In this document: positions 1 to 10,639 of the stretch, piece after piece
How positions within the stretch are numbered: position 1 is the stretch's first letter
How the letters are laid out: every line of letters starts with the position of its first letter
NCBI GenBank assembly: GCA_021292165.1
Contig: CM037879.1
Span: 115,331,359 to 115,395,358, forward strand
DNA: 64,000 nucleotides
Direction of reading: 5' to 3'
Source of the DNA: Shinisaurus crocodilurus
Lineage: Eukaryota > Chordata > Lepidosauria > Squamata > Shinisauridae
Made by a program: the position numbers and the translations under genes
Notes under the pieces: model-generated
The model's database searches: none
What the model saw: only the letters and a program-made list of their open reading frames with translations
Told to the model about the DNA's origin: nothing

Positions 1-991
1 TTCTTTATGGGCCAGTTAAACAAGTAAATTACCAACAGACTGTGAAATGCATGTATGTAAAGGAAGTCCAACAAATTTTGTATTATCTAAATTGTTCGAT
101 CTGACTTGAATTATTCAAGGAAGCAGTAACACAGATTTGTTATCTGTGGCTTGCAACATCTTTAGCATGTATTGCTTTGTACAACAGCGCATGCTGTAAA
201 TCTACTATAGCTTAAATGAACATCAGTGCATGAAATAAAAAAAGAAAGTGAATGTCATACATTTCAGCAAAAGACATTCTAAGTAGTTTTCTTTCCCATT
301 TTGCTATGCTATTTTCTGTACCGAAATAAATTGCAGCCCTGCAGTTTTTATTTCTGCTTTCCATAAAGACATAAGCAGACAAATGGGTTTCCACCAGCTG
401 AATAAGATTATCTAGATTTTGCTGCCAGAATTGCAGTACCAGAGGACCGGTTCACCTCTGGAATGTATGAAGAAATGTAAACTAATCATTTAGAAGTGAC
501 TTAAGATAGACACAGTAGAGACAGAAATAAGCTCATCTGATTCGTGACATAACTTTAACCCCACTTCATACTTAGTCCTAAAGAGAAATGTAAAAATATA
601 AAATTATGGCCATCTTACAGTGCAGTCCCATTGGTTTTAATGGGAGGGAATCAATTAAAGAACATGAAGACTGCAGTGAAAAGGAGGGAGAATGGAGTGA
701 AAGTGTCACTCCCCACTTACTTCCACTCACTTTGGATATCTTGGAGGCTCCAGCATCAGAGCCCTCCAAGATAGGGGTTAGGTTTGCCCTGCCCTCTTAC
801 TAAGCAATACTGGGAGGCTCAAACAGGACTTACCCATTTTATTTACCCAATGCACTGAAAGCATTTAAGTGAAAATCCCTTCTAAACAAATATATGTAAT
901 ATTAACTAGAAACTCTGAGTTTACATCAAATACGAGGATTTGTTCAGCTATGTGGACTAGCTATGAGCACTGTCTGTTCACACTGCCACAT

Positions 992-2317
992 CAGGCCCGG
1001 TGCAAGGCAATTTGGTGCCCTAGGCAAGATCAGATATTTAGCGCCCCCCCTTCCCACTTGAGCCCTCCCTCCCTCCAGCCCTATGCCCATTATGAAATAA
1101 ATTTCCCTCCCTGGGAACTGCCGAGCCCCATAGAAAAACTTTGTGGACTTTGAGACTTTTCCTTTGTGTTCACGAGGAAAGCAAAGAGGCAACATCAGCT
1201 CAGCTATGCCAGGAACTCCCAAGGGCCTTCTCCTACTCCATATATATGTAAAAGCCTGTCTCTTCCTGCAGGCAGCACAAGGGATATGAAAAAAAGGATG
1301 TGAGAGAGGTGTGGTGGCGCTACCTGTGAGGAATAGAGACAAAAGGGCGTCTTGCAGCCTGTCCTACCTCGCAGGGTGGAGGTGCAGAGACACCGGTTTG
1401 ACTCGTACACCTTCTGGGTTGCAGGGGGGGGATGCATGTAGTAGAAACATAGCAAAGAGAGAGCCCGTGGATCATCTGGTTCAAATTTAGGAGGGGATTT
1501 ACGAAACTTGCTACTTCCCCTCCTCTATCACTTTGTTGCAATATTTCTTTATCAGAATAATGTATATTATCCTGTCTTTCCCTTTACCAGCCTAGTACTC
1601 AAGGCAGACAGCAATATTCAAAGTACAGTAAAGAAAACATCAACAGCTCAGGGCACAATCCTAAACACGTTGAGGCAGAAAAAAGCCCTGCAACTCCCAG
1701 CATTCACCAGCCAGCATGGCTGGCTGTTGGAACTGGGAGTTGTAGGATTCCCCCCCCCTCCAAACACGCATAGGATTGCATCCTAAAACCATTTAAAACC
1801 AAAACACAGAAACAGCATGGTAAATAATTAAAACATTGGAGCCCCAGCTAGCTTAAAATACCTTTCCTTCCCTCCCTGGTTGCTGGAAATAACTGCTTTC
1901 AGGGGACCTTGAGCTGAGGAACCTGAGGCTCACGCGAGGGAGGGAAGGCGAAGGAGGTGTTTGCAGGTGCATCCTTGAGAGGGAAGGCGAAGGAGGTGCA
2001 TCCTTCCAGCCGCCCACCAGCCTCCCATCATTGGCCCCTGCCCGCCTCCCCTCCTCCAGTGTGTAGCCTTCTCTGCCTCTTTTGATGCTGGTTGTGAGGA
2101 GGAGCCTGCCTGCTGCTGTTCCTGGTAACGAGCTGGAGGAGAGAGAGGGAGGGGTGCGCTTCTTTCGCCTTCCCTTCCCTGCCACAGGACATGATTGGTA
2201 AAACAAACTTGGTAAAATACGTGATGTATTTTTTTCCCCCCAAGGCATTTCTGGCGCCTCCTTTAGCCCAGCGCCCTAGGCAGCCGCCTAGTTGGCCTAA
2301 TGGTAGCACCGGCCCTG
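992..2317 (-). mobile_element. hAT-type element A, 1.3 kb, perfect 8-bp target duplication
   Basis: Terminal inverted repeats start CAGG(C/G)CCGG at both ends, and the flanks are tgccacat at 984-991 and 2318-2325, an exact 8-bp duplication as hAT elements make. The outer 50-60 bp at each end match elements B and C, in inverted orientation. The interior shows no transposase. It includes a palindromic MITE (1652-1784) and a GC-rich part (1860-2250) with a short tandem duplication near 1938-2005 (gagggaaggcgaaggaggtg). Confidence 0.87.
1652..1784. mobile_element. Palindromic MITE with CTGCAACTCCCAGCAT arms, inside hAT element A
   Basis: The arms ccctgcaactcccagcattc and gaactgggagttgtaggattc meet at ccagccagcatggctggctg, which is itself a near-palindrome. 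The outer parts ggcacaatccta and taggattgcatcct also pair. Half copies of the family occur at 23951-24016 and 60914-60977. Confidence 0.8.
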
Positions 2318-2574
2318 TGCCACATTCCTCCACATGAGCACACACATGAGACTACATGGGAAAAAATACAAATGGACTCCACACGTAGGGAACTGAAGTG
2401 ATGTTTGATCACATGTTACTGGAGCAAGTGCAGCTGCAACCATGGAAATGGCTTATGATGTCCTGCAAATAAAGCCCAGTTCACTCTAGCTTTTATCCAT
2501 AAAATTGTATACTAGTGTATACATAATAATAGATTGGAGGAATTTGACTAGCTCCATGGCAGGGATTAACCTGG

Positions 2575-3134
2575 TGTCAAGGTTCCGCTACTGCAGGGAC
2601 CCCTCGACCTGCCTTTGGAAGATCTCTGCCTCTTCTCAAAGCCTCTCCCGTTCCAGGAGATAAAATCCTTTGCCTGCTTCCAGTAGCATGGGTGTGTAGG
2701 CTTTAGACGTGGTGAATAAGTCACTCCAAACTCTCTGGGTACACAACAACACTTTACTTACTATATTAGGGTAATTACTTAATAGAGTGGTTATAATTCA
2801 AAAGCAAGTATGATAAAACAAACAAACAATCCAAGGTTCTCTAGCTTAACTTCAGACTACCTCTCTCTCTCTGCAGTCAGTCTCTCTCTCTCTCTCTTGC
2901 TCTGCAGTCTGCTGACCACACCCCACACATATATAGCCCTCCCAGGAGTGGAATGTTATAATCAGGTGACCTTGATCAGGAGACTAATTTTTAACTTCTA
3001 TTGGGTACTAAAACTCTCAAACTCCCCCTCCCATCCTGGAGTGTTTGGGCCTTCAGGCTTCAACTAATCTAGGGAAGTGTTTGGGCCTTCAGGCTTCAAC
3101 AAACTTAAGCCTGTGTAGGCCTCAATCCTTCACA
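2575..3134 (-). repeat. 3' LTR of the Gmr1-type element (560 bp)
   Basis: On the plus strand it starts tgtcaaggttccgc and ends tccttcaca. It pairs with 8771-9319. By eye the two are alike throughout except for a few indels and substitutions (for example tactgcagg/tatgcagg and an extra stretch near 2730), so the insertion is fairly young. It contains short CT-repeat tracts near 2862-2900 and ends at the polypurine tract. Confidence 0.95.
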
Positions 3135-3153
3135 TCTTCCCCCCCTTCTCCTC
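3135..3153 (-). other. Polypurine tract of the Gmr1-type element
   Basis: Directly 5' of the 3' LTR, the minus strand reads GAGGAGAAGGGGGGAAGA, an uninterrupted purine run placed where plus-strand DNA synthesis is primed. Confidence 0.85.
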
Positions 3154-3227
3154 AAGTGGAACAATTTCCTTTTTACAGAAGAAAATTGTGAAACGTTAAC
3201 CTACACAAAAGGCAACTGTTTTTTTGG

Positions 3228-4979
3228 TTATTTCCTAGACAAAGCATCAGCTATCACATTCTCCTTCCCAGGCACATGTTCAATGTTCATTTGAAATTCC
3301 TGCAATTTCCAAGACCATCTCTGAAGCTTGGAGTTGGTATTTTGCATTGTTTGTATCCATTGTAAGGCATGGTGATCAGTCCACAAAGTAAATTCTTGTC
3401 CAAAAACATAAGGCTTGAGCTTGTCCAGAGCCCACACTACTGCCAGACATTCCTTTTGGATCGTAGACAGGTTTCTCTCCCTGGGTAAGAGCTTCCTACT
3501 CAGGTAGGCTACTGGGTGTTTAACAGAGTCATAGTCTTGTAACAATACTGCACCTATGCCAGTCTCAGAGGCATCTGTAGCCACAATAAAGGTTTTTTCG
3601 AAGTCAGGTGCTCTTAAAACAGGCTTTGAGCTTAAAATGTCCTTTAGTCTATCAAAAGCTCTCTGACATTCATCAGTCCACACAATTTTGTCAGGTTTAC
3701 ATTTCTTGGTTAAATCAGTCAAAGGTCCAGCAATTTCACCAAAATGGGGAACAAATCTCCTGTAATACCCAGCAAATCCCAAGAATGACCTGACCTGTTT
3801 CTTGGTTGTAGGTATGTCCCAGGTTCTGATAGCTTCCACCTTGTCCCATAAAGGTGTGATATGACCATTTCCAACCCTGTGCCCTAAGTATACTACTTCT
3901 GGCATTCCAAACTGACATTTGCTTAGTTTTACTGTTAGACCCGCCTCACGTATAGCCTGCAATACCGTTCTTAGGTGTACCAAGTGATCCTCCACATTTT
4001 CACTAAATATGGCTATATCGTTGATAAAGGCCACTGCAAATGCACTCAGTCCATTTAGCAATCGATTGATTAGCCTTTGGAAGGAGGCAGGACTGTTCCT
4101 CAATCCAAAAGGCAATACGTTAAATTCGAATAACCCATCAGGTGTGACAAACGCTGTTTTGGGTTTGGCAGCTTCATCCAGGCTCATCTGCCAAAACCCC
4201 TTGCACAAGTCAAGAGTGGAAATGATTTTAGCAGCTCCCAACTGATCTAAAAGGGTATCAGTTCGTGGCATGGGATATGCATCGGGCTTGGTTATCTTAT
4301 TTAATTTCCTGAAATCAATGCAGAACCTGATGGTGTTATCGGGTTTTTTCACCAGGACCACTGGGGCAGACCAGGGGCTCAAAGAGGATCTGATTACTCC
4401 TAACCTTAACATCTCTTCTACCTCCCTGCGTATGTCTCCCAGCACCTTTCCATTTACCCTATAAGGGAGTGACCTTATGGGGAGATTGTCTCCTGTATCA
4501 ATGCTGTGTACAGCCAAATCCATTTTTCCTGGTCTGTTCTGAAAGACATCAGAAAATTCTGTTACCACTGACAGTATTCTCCTCCTGTCCTCAAGGTTGA
4601 GTTGTTCTGACCATCTTAGCTGGTCTGGATTGCACTCTTCTAACCAGTGGTCTAAGATGTCTACTATCTCTTCTCCCCCTGTCTCTAGGTTTTCTTCTGG
4701 TACCTTCTGCACCTGTAAAACTACTCCACTCCTCTCATAGTGTGGCTTCATCATATTTACATGTACTACCTTGGGTCTTTTTTCAGATTTTTCTTTAACC
4801 ACCACATAGGTTAAATCATCCATTTTCTCTCTGACTGTGTAGGGGCCTTCCCAAGCAGCCTTAAGCTTGTCCTTGCGCAGGGGAAGAAATATCATTACCT
4901 GATCCCCTACCTCAAATACTCTAGAGCGTGCCTTTTGATCATACCAGAACTTTTGCACCTCTTGGGCTTTGGTTACATT
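3228..4979 (-). pseudogene. Gmr1-type integrase C-terminus, reverse transcriptase and RNase H
   Basis: The frame is open to a stop at 3228; the 576 residues are counted from 4958. Residues 1-70 are the integrase C-terminal module (FEVGDQVMIFLP, WEGPYTV). Reverse transcriptase follows: LPYRVN, SPWSAPVVLVKKPD, RFCIDFRKLNKIT, FNVLPFGLRNSPASFQ. At about residue 313 the active-site motif reads FINDI where YIDD-type is expected, so the first catalytic aspartate is asparagine. RNase H runs from FIVATDASETG (about 458) through TDHHALQW to HVPGKENVIADALSR near the end. The position of RT and RNase H after integrase defines the Gmr1-like gene order. Apart from the LINE at its 5' end this part is open throughout. 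Confidence 0.93.
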
Positions 4980-5865
4980 ATTATATTTATATTTATTATT
5001 ATATTTATATTTATCAATTGCCCATCTGGCCGGTCACCCGGCCACCCTGGGCGATGTACAATTAAAATACAACAAAACAACACAATAAAATATAATAATT
5101 AAAACAATATAAAAAATTCTCATTAAAAACCTAACCCACCCCATATTCCCACCTGAACAGCCATGTTTTTAATGCACGGCGGAAGCTCATCACGGAGGGG
5201 GCATGGCGAAGGTCACTAGGGAGGGAGTTCCATAATGTGGGGGCCGCCACAGAGAAGGCCCTCTTCCTAGTCCCCACCAGCCTGGCTGCTCTGGCTGATG
5301 GGATAAGGAGAAGGCCGTCCGTGGCAGACCTTGTTGAGCGGCCTACTTGATGTTGCTGGAGGCGCTCCTTGAGATAAGCTGGGCCAGAGCCGTGTAGGGT
5401 TTTAAAGGTCAAAACCAACACCTTGAATTCGGCTCGGCAAGCAACTGGTAGCCAGTGCAACTCATTAAGCACTGGTGTGATGTGATCACGCCGGCGGCTG
5501 CCCTTAATCAGGCGAGCCGCCGCGTTCTGTACCAGCTGAAGCTTCCGGACCGTCTTCAAGGGTAACCCCACGTAGAGCGCATTACAGTAGTCTAGGCGAG
5601 AGGAGACCAAGGCATGAACCACTGATGGGAGCAGGTGATTAGGAAGGTAGGGGCGCAGCTGCCGTATCAGATGGAGTTGATACAGCGCCGCCCGGCTCAC
5701 AGCTGCCACCTGAGCCTCTATGGACAGCTGGGAGTCTAGAATGACCCCCAAGCTGCAGACCTGGTCCTTCAGGGGTAGATGTACCCCATTCAGCACCAGG
5801 TCAACATCCCCTAACCCTCCCTTGTCCCCCACCAGAAGTACCTCGGTCTTGTACCATTCAAGTAC
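4980..5865 (-). mobile_element. CR1/L2-type LINE 3' end nested in the gypsy integrase
   Basis: This 5'-truncated non-LTR element has an open frame (about 5868-5131) that encodes the C-terminal part of its reverse transcriptase protein: SSRLDYCNALYVGLPL, LQLVQNAAARLIKGS, LNELHWLPV, RAFSVAAPTLWNSLP. It ends in a 3' UTR and an AT-rich TTTATATT-type tail. The target duplication is catt (4976-4979 and 5866-5869). Leaving it out keeps the gypsy reading frame across the site, so the LINE landed in an intact or nearly intact frame. The same 3' end recurs at 43925-44060. CR1 versus L2 assignment needs a database. Confidence 0.88.
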
Positions 5866-5869
5866 CATT

Positions 5870-6454
5870 GGCTTGAACTAGTTTACAGAGTGTATCAAGG
5901 GTTTGTCTAAGTTTTAACACATAATCCGCCACAGAGGTTTTGTTTTCTACGAGTTTACCTTCCCAGTTTTCCTTCAGGAGATCAAGAGGTCCTCTCACTC
6001 TTCTGCCATACAACAGCTTGAAAGGTGAGAATCCCGTTGATTCCTGTGGAACTTCCCTGTAGGCAAAGAGTAGGTGTTGCAGTTTGTCATCCCAGTCATT
6101 TGGGTGTGTGTTTACATAAGCTCTAATCATTCCTTTGAGTGTGGCGTTAAATCTTTCCACCATTCCATTGCATTGGGGGTGATAAGGAGTGGTTTTCAAG
6201 TGTTTTACTCCGCAACACTTCCACAGACATTCCATTATCTCGGAGAGGAAATTTGACCCACAATCTGTTAAGATTTCAGAGGAAAATCCAGTTCTGCAAA
6301 ATATTGTTAGCAAAGCCTCAGCTACAGATGGAGCATCTATAGAGGCTAGTGCTACAGCTTCCGGGTATCTTGTGGCAAAATCCACCACTGTGAGGATGTA
6401 CTTTTTTCCCTTGCGGGTGGGTTTAGTGAAAGGCCCTACAATATCCATGCCCAC
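5870..6454 (-). pseudogene. Gmr1-type integrase catalytic core
   Basis: The frame starts GMDIVGP and carries the D,D(35)E triad: D at residue 4 (GMDIVGP), D at 64 (LTDCGSN) and E at 100 (CNGMVERF), with 35 residues between the last two. In relatives the second motif usually reads TDQGSNF, so C replaces Q here. Its start is displaced from the zinc-binding head by the frameshift at about 6455. Its end is cut at 5869 by a LINE insertion, beyond which the integrase C-terminus resumes at 4979. Integrase would splice cDNA ends into the chromosome. Confidence 0.9.
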
Positions 6455-8397
6455 CCTAAAGGCTGCAAAGGGGCTTTACTGTGATGCCCTGCCTTCCCCA
6501 CACTCTGACAGGTTTCACAAGACCTGCAGTACTCTGCTACTTGCTTAGCAATTCCAGGCCAAAAGAAGTTTGCCATGAGCCTTTGTTTAGTCTTGTTTTT
6601 CCCCAAGTGCCCTGCGCATGGCACATCATGGGCTAGTTCTAGCAACCTTAGCCGGAATTGGTTAGGTACTACCAGTTGCTTTAGTGGTTCCCAGGTTAAC
6701 TCTTGGGTTTTTGGTAACCACAGCCTATACAGCAATCCTTTCTCCCAAATAATCTGCTCCCTTCTTTCCTCAGAGAAGGGCCTCTCTTGAGGGAGAGCAA
6801 CTCTTTTCAGAGGCTCCAAACTAGGATCACTGAGGACTTCCTGCTTGAATTCCTCTACTCCTCTTAAATCAGGAAAAGGGGTCTCTAGCGCCTTCTCCTC
6901 TACAGAACCACCTGCCTCGGTTGTTTCACTGGCTTTCAGGTCTACCGGTTGCATGGAGGCTTGTTCTGTTGTTTCGGTTTGGGGAGGGCCTGGGGTTGGT
7001 TTTGGACCTTCTGGAATCACTGTGGGTTGTGCCTCTAGTACCTTTTCTTTTACCCCATCAGCTTTTGCCTGGTCCTGCCTTGAAGTTTCCTCCCTTTCCT
7101 TTTGCTTGCGGGTAACCACACATATTTGAGCTTCTGGTCCCATTATATGCTTTCCCACAATGATAGGGGCAAATTGGGTTGGAGGTTCCATCACCCCAAC
7201 TTCATACAGACCCCTCCATCCCCTCCATTCTATGGATAACCTTGCTACTGGGACTTCAAAGGTGGGACCATTCACTCCCTGGATCTCAATAGATATTCCT
7301 GGTACCAAATCTTCAGGTGTCACCAAATCTGCTCGGATTAGAGAAACATCAGCTCCAGAATCCAACATTGCCATAATGGTCTTATCCTTTACATAAACAG
7401 GTTCTTTAAACTGATTATTAACCTCTTCCCTGTTGGTGATCACAAAACCACAATTATAAGGTTTTTTTATGCTTGCTACACCTTGTGGCTTGGTTTGTTC
7501 GGGTTTAGGACTACCTAGGTTAGCTGGTGTTATTGCTTGTAACTTGGGACAGCTACTCTTGATGTGGCCTGTCTGACCACACGAATAGCAGGCACGGTCT
7601 CTGGGGTGAGAAGGATCAAAAGGAGGTTTTTTGAACTCCTTTTTACTTGGGGCTTCCCATTTCCCCCCCTTCTTCTCAGACTCAGTCCTGGGGCCTAACC
7701 CTTCCCGGTTTTCAATCAGTTTGTCAGCCATTTCTGCAGCTTGGTTTACAGTTTCAGGGTCTTTATCCTTAACCTTCAGTTTTATTTCTCTGGGCAACCG
7801 AAAATAAAACTGATCCAGGGCCATAAGCTCTAGCACCTTTTCCCTGTTGTCAGCTTTTGCTTCATCCACCCATTTTAGAAGCAGGTTTTTTAGTTTTGTT
7901 GCAAACTCTACCATAGATTTACCAGGTTGAGGTGTTAACCCTCTGAACTTTTTCCTAAAGTGCTCAGGGCCTAACCTGAACCTTTTAAACACCGTTTCTT
8001 TGAATTGAGCATAGGAAACAGCCTCCCCCTCTGGCATGCTATTATAAATCTCTGCCAGCTCCCCTTTGATTAAGTTAGGCACAAACTTCATATAATCACC
8101 CTCCTGCAGTCCCCACTTCTGTGCTGCCCTTTCAAAAGTGGTCAGGAACACTTGTGGGTCTTCTCCTGGGGTGTATGCTGTGAAGTCCTTCGGGGTAACT
8201 CTGACAGGCTGCTCCTGTTTCAATTGCATCATCCTTTCCTCGTGTTTGCGTTGTTCCTCTTGGGCTTGAAGTTTCTCCTGGTGCAGCTTTTCCTCGTGTC
8301 TGCGTTGCTCCTCCTGGGCCTTAAGTTGCTCCTGCCGCACCTTTTCCTCGTGTCTGCGTTGTTCTTCCTGGGCCTTAAGTTGCTCTTGCTGCAGTCG
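6436..8397 (-). pseudogene. Gmr1-type gag-protease-integrase (N-terminal part)
   Basis: The frame is open from upstream of 8340 to a stop at 6436; residue numbers here count from 8340. Residues 1-40 are a coiled coil made by three 54-bp repeats. About 60-215 is the capsid, with a SCAN-like block around 130-205 (LELMALDQFYFRLP). CYSCGQTGHIKSSC (about 250-263) is a CCHC knuckle. MLDSGADVSLI (about 327) is the aspartic-protease site. About 575-610 is the HHCC zinc-binding head of integrase (HLGKNKT, CRSCETCQ). After APLQPL the frame breaks at about 6455 through a short deletion, and the integrase core carries on in another frame. The products would be capsid, nucleocapsid, protease and part of integrase, acting in cytoplasmic particles. 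Confidence 0.88.
8233..8394 (-). repeat. Three 54-bp tandem repeats in gag (coiled coil)
   Basis: Three tandem units of 54 bp encode an 18-residue repeat of the form EQLKAQEEQRRHEEK plus three residues. The heptad-like Q/E/R/K composition suggests a coiled coil at the gag N-terminus. Confidence 0.85.
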
Positions 8398-8630
8398 AAG
8401 CCGTTCCCATCCTTCTGCTTTGCCACTAGCCGCAGTTCCTGTTCACGGAGCTCCCATTCTTTTGTTTGGGGTCCTGCTACACTAAGGCTAGAGTGTGCAG
8501 CTCCTTCTATTGCCACCTGGGAGATCAGCATAACTTTCAGTTCTTCTGCTGTTTTGTCCTTCCATGGCAAATTGTCCTTTTTACACTGCTCAATCAGGGC
8601 AGTTTTGTTCATGGAGAGATATTGGCTCAT
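8398..8630 (-). pseudogene. Gmr1-type gag N-terminus, before a frameshift
   Basis: The minus-strand ATG at 8630 opens a reading frame starting MSQYLSMNKTALIEQCKK. It has a short helix-turn motif (ALIEQCKKDNLPWKDKTAEEL) that looks SAP-like, as in other gag starts. Around 8400-8420 the sense of the sequence passes to another frame, in which it continues as a glutamine- and glutamate-rich coiled coil. The apparent continuation in the original frame to 8229 is out-of-frame reading of the coiled-coil repeats. The ATG is the first in the element and lies about 140 bp from the 5' LTR. Confidence 0.7.
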
Positions 8631-8751
8631 TCTAATTGCCTCACTGGGTCCCTATTCCGCAGTCCTGAAGTTAAAACATACACTGCTTTTGCCAGCTCTA
8701 TTAGTAAAAAACCCAATTTCTGTTTGGAGTGCTTAATCTCACCGTTCAGGA

Positions 8752-8768
8752 TCGCTCCGCTGCCACCA
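8752..8768 (-). other. Primer binding site, probably tRNA-Leu
   Basis: Two bases inside the 5' LTR the minus strand reads TGGTGGCAGCGGAGCGA. Its complement ends CCGCTGCCACCA, which agrees with the 3' end of vertebrate tRNA-Leu plus CCA as I recall it (12 consecutive matches, about 15 of 17). The tRNA assignment is from memory. Confidence 0.7.
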
Positions 8769-8770
8769 TC

Positions 8771-9319
8771 TGTCAAGGTTCCGCTATGCAGGGACCCCTC
8801 GACCTGCCTTTGGAAGATCTCTGCCTCTTCTCAAAGCCTCTCCCGTTCCAGGAGATCAAATCCTTTGCCTGCTTCCAGTAGCATGGGTGTAGGCTTTAGA
8901 CATGGTGAATAAGTCACTTCTCAGGGTACACAACAACACTTTACTTATTATATTAGGGTAATTACTTAATAGAGTGGTTATAATTCAAAAGCAAGTATGA
9001 TAAAACAAACAAACAATCCAAGGTTCTCTAGCTTAACTTCAGACTACCTCTCTCTCTCTCTGCAGTCAGTCTCTCTCTCTCTTGCTCTGCAGTCTGCTGA
9101 CCACACCCCACACATATATAGCCCTCCCAGGAGTGGAAGGTTATAATCAGGTGACCTTGATCAGGAGACTAATTCTTAACTTCTATTGGGTACTAAAACT
9201 CTCAAACTCCCCCTCCCATCCTGGAGTGTTTGGGCCTTCAGGCTTCAACTAATCTAGGGAAGTGTTTGGGCCTTCAGGCTTCAACAAACTTAAGCCTGTG
9301 TAGACCTCAATCCTTCACA
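8771..9319 (-). repeat. 5' LTR of the Gmr1-type element (549 bp)
   Basis: This is a direct repeat of 2575-3134 with the same TG/CA ends, followed by the target duplication cctgg. On the minus strand it is the promoter-side LTR. A TATA-like run (atatata, near 9115-9120) lies inside. Confidence 0.95.
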
Positions 9320-10639
9320 CCTGGCATCAGAGGGAAGGCAGCATAAAGCCACTGAAATAGCAACCTGGGTAAACATCACCATGATCCATCCAAAAGCAAA
9401 GTCAGTTCAAGGCCACTTCTCACCATCACTACTTTATTCTTTCTATAACTCACTATCACAAAGCTCTTAATACTCTATACAAGAAAGAAGTAAAAGCATG
9501 CTTCCTAGAAATCTCCACTCCATATCTTAACTTGAAATCTTCAAGTCATTTGCTTCAATTTAGCCAAATGAAGTTAATGGTGCTGCTGCAAAAGTAAGTG
9601 GTTTGATTATTGCAGTTTTAAAAGCCTTTAGCATCTTAGTGCCAAATATTATTGGATGGAGCAGGGCTCCCTCAATAAAACTAGAATTGGGAGCGCACAT
9701 TGATTCTCAGAAAGGCCTTTGACAAAAAGAGCCACACAATGAACCTTGTTCAAATAAGACTTCACCAGTTTTTTCTTAAATTTTGCACTTCATTATTAAT
9801 GGAGGCCATGTTGGATCCGACATAGTGACTGCATACTATTACATTACTCCTGGATAAGAATTGCATTATACATGGATGATATGTAACAGATGTATGTGTT
9901 TTTTTTTCATTATTCTAGCATTCTATTCCTTGTAGTCTGCTTTGGTCTTCCATTCTTAGTGAAAGCATGATAACATTTTGTTCAGGAGGAAGGGGCTGAT
10001 ATATAACCTTGCATATGGCAATTTTGGACTCATCATACCACAAACCCATAAAAACAACATGTCTGCCACTTCTATTAAATATGCCCTTAGAAGCCACAAT
10101 GTCTTAAAATATGATCAGTCTGGAGTTTGGATGTTACTGGGATTGGTAACTTGTTTAAAATTGGAAGAGAAAGTGTCTGATCTCCTCCCTGCAGATGTGA
10201 AAAAGGAGGAGAGGGTAAGGGTGAGCACATGAGTCAAGGCTCTGCAGCTCATTTACTTTCCAGGAAATGATGAACTGGGCCAATGTTTGATCAATATCAT
10301 GATGAAACAATGTTATTTAACTGATTCATTATCAATGAGGTGGGGGTGTTTGTGACTGGGCACTCAGGAGCCACTCCAACCCCATGCTCTAAATTCAAAA
10401 TGTGTGATCAATACCCTGGGGGAGGGGATGATGATAAGCATCAGACATTCTGGCTGCATAAGTGCAGATGCCAGATCCCACGAAAGCTTACCAATGCAAA
10501 GATTGTCTAACCAAGCTACGTATACCTAGCAGACTTAGCATTATGCATGGCCAGCAGCACATCATACTGAAGTATATTCTGAGACATAGCTGAAAATTGA
10601 GAAATATCATGTCATTGATTGGTGGCAATCTAGCTGGTC

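Larger units (their letters stand above)
2575..9319 (-). mobile_element. Gmr1-type Ty3/gypsy LTR retrotransposon with SCAN-like capsid
   Basis: This 6.7-kb element is flanked by direct LTRs that begin TG and end CA in either orientation, and by the 5-bp target duplication cctgg (2570-2574 and 9320-9324). Reading 5' to 3' on the minus strand, the order is LTR, primer site, gag with a CCHC knuckle, aspartic protease, integrase, reverse transcriptase, RNase H, polypurine tract, LTR. Integrase upstream of reverse transcriptase is the copia-like order known among gypsy elements for the Gmr1 group. The capsid resembles vertebrate SCAN domains, which are held to derive from this group. The copy is dead: it has a frameshift in gag, a frameshifting deletion in integrase, a changed catalytic motif, and a LINE inserted between two parts of integrase. 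Confidence 0.93.

Noticed and set aside
1853..2248. 131-residue minus-strand ORF
   Set aside because: It lies inside hAT element A and consists of Ser/Pro/Arg-rich low-complexity sequence, partly from a local tandem duplication.
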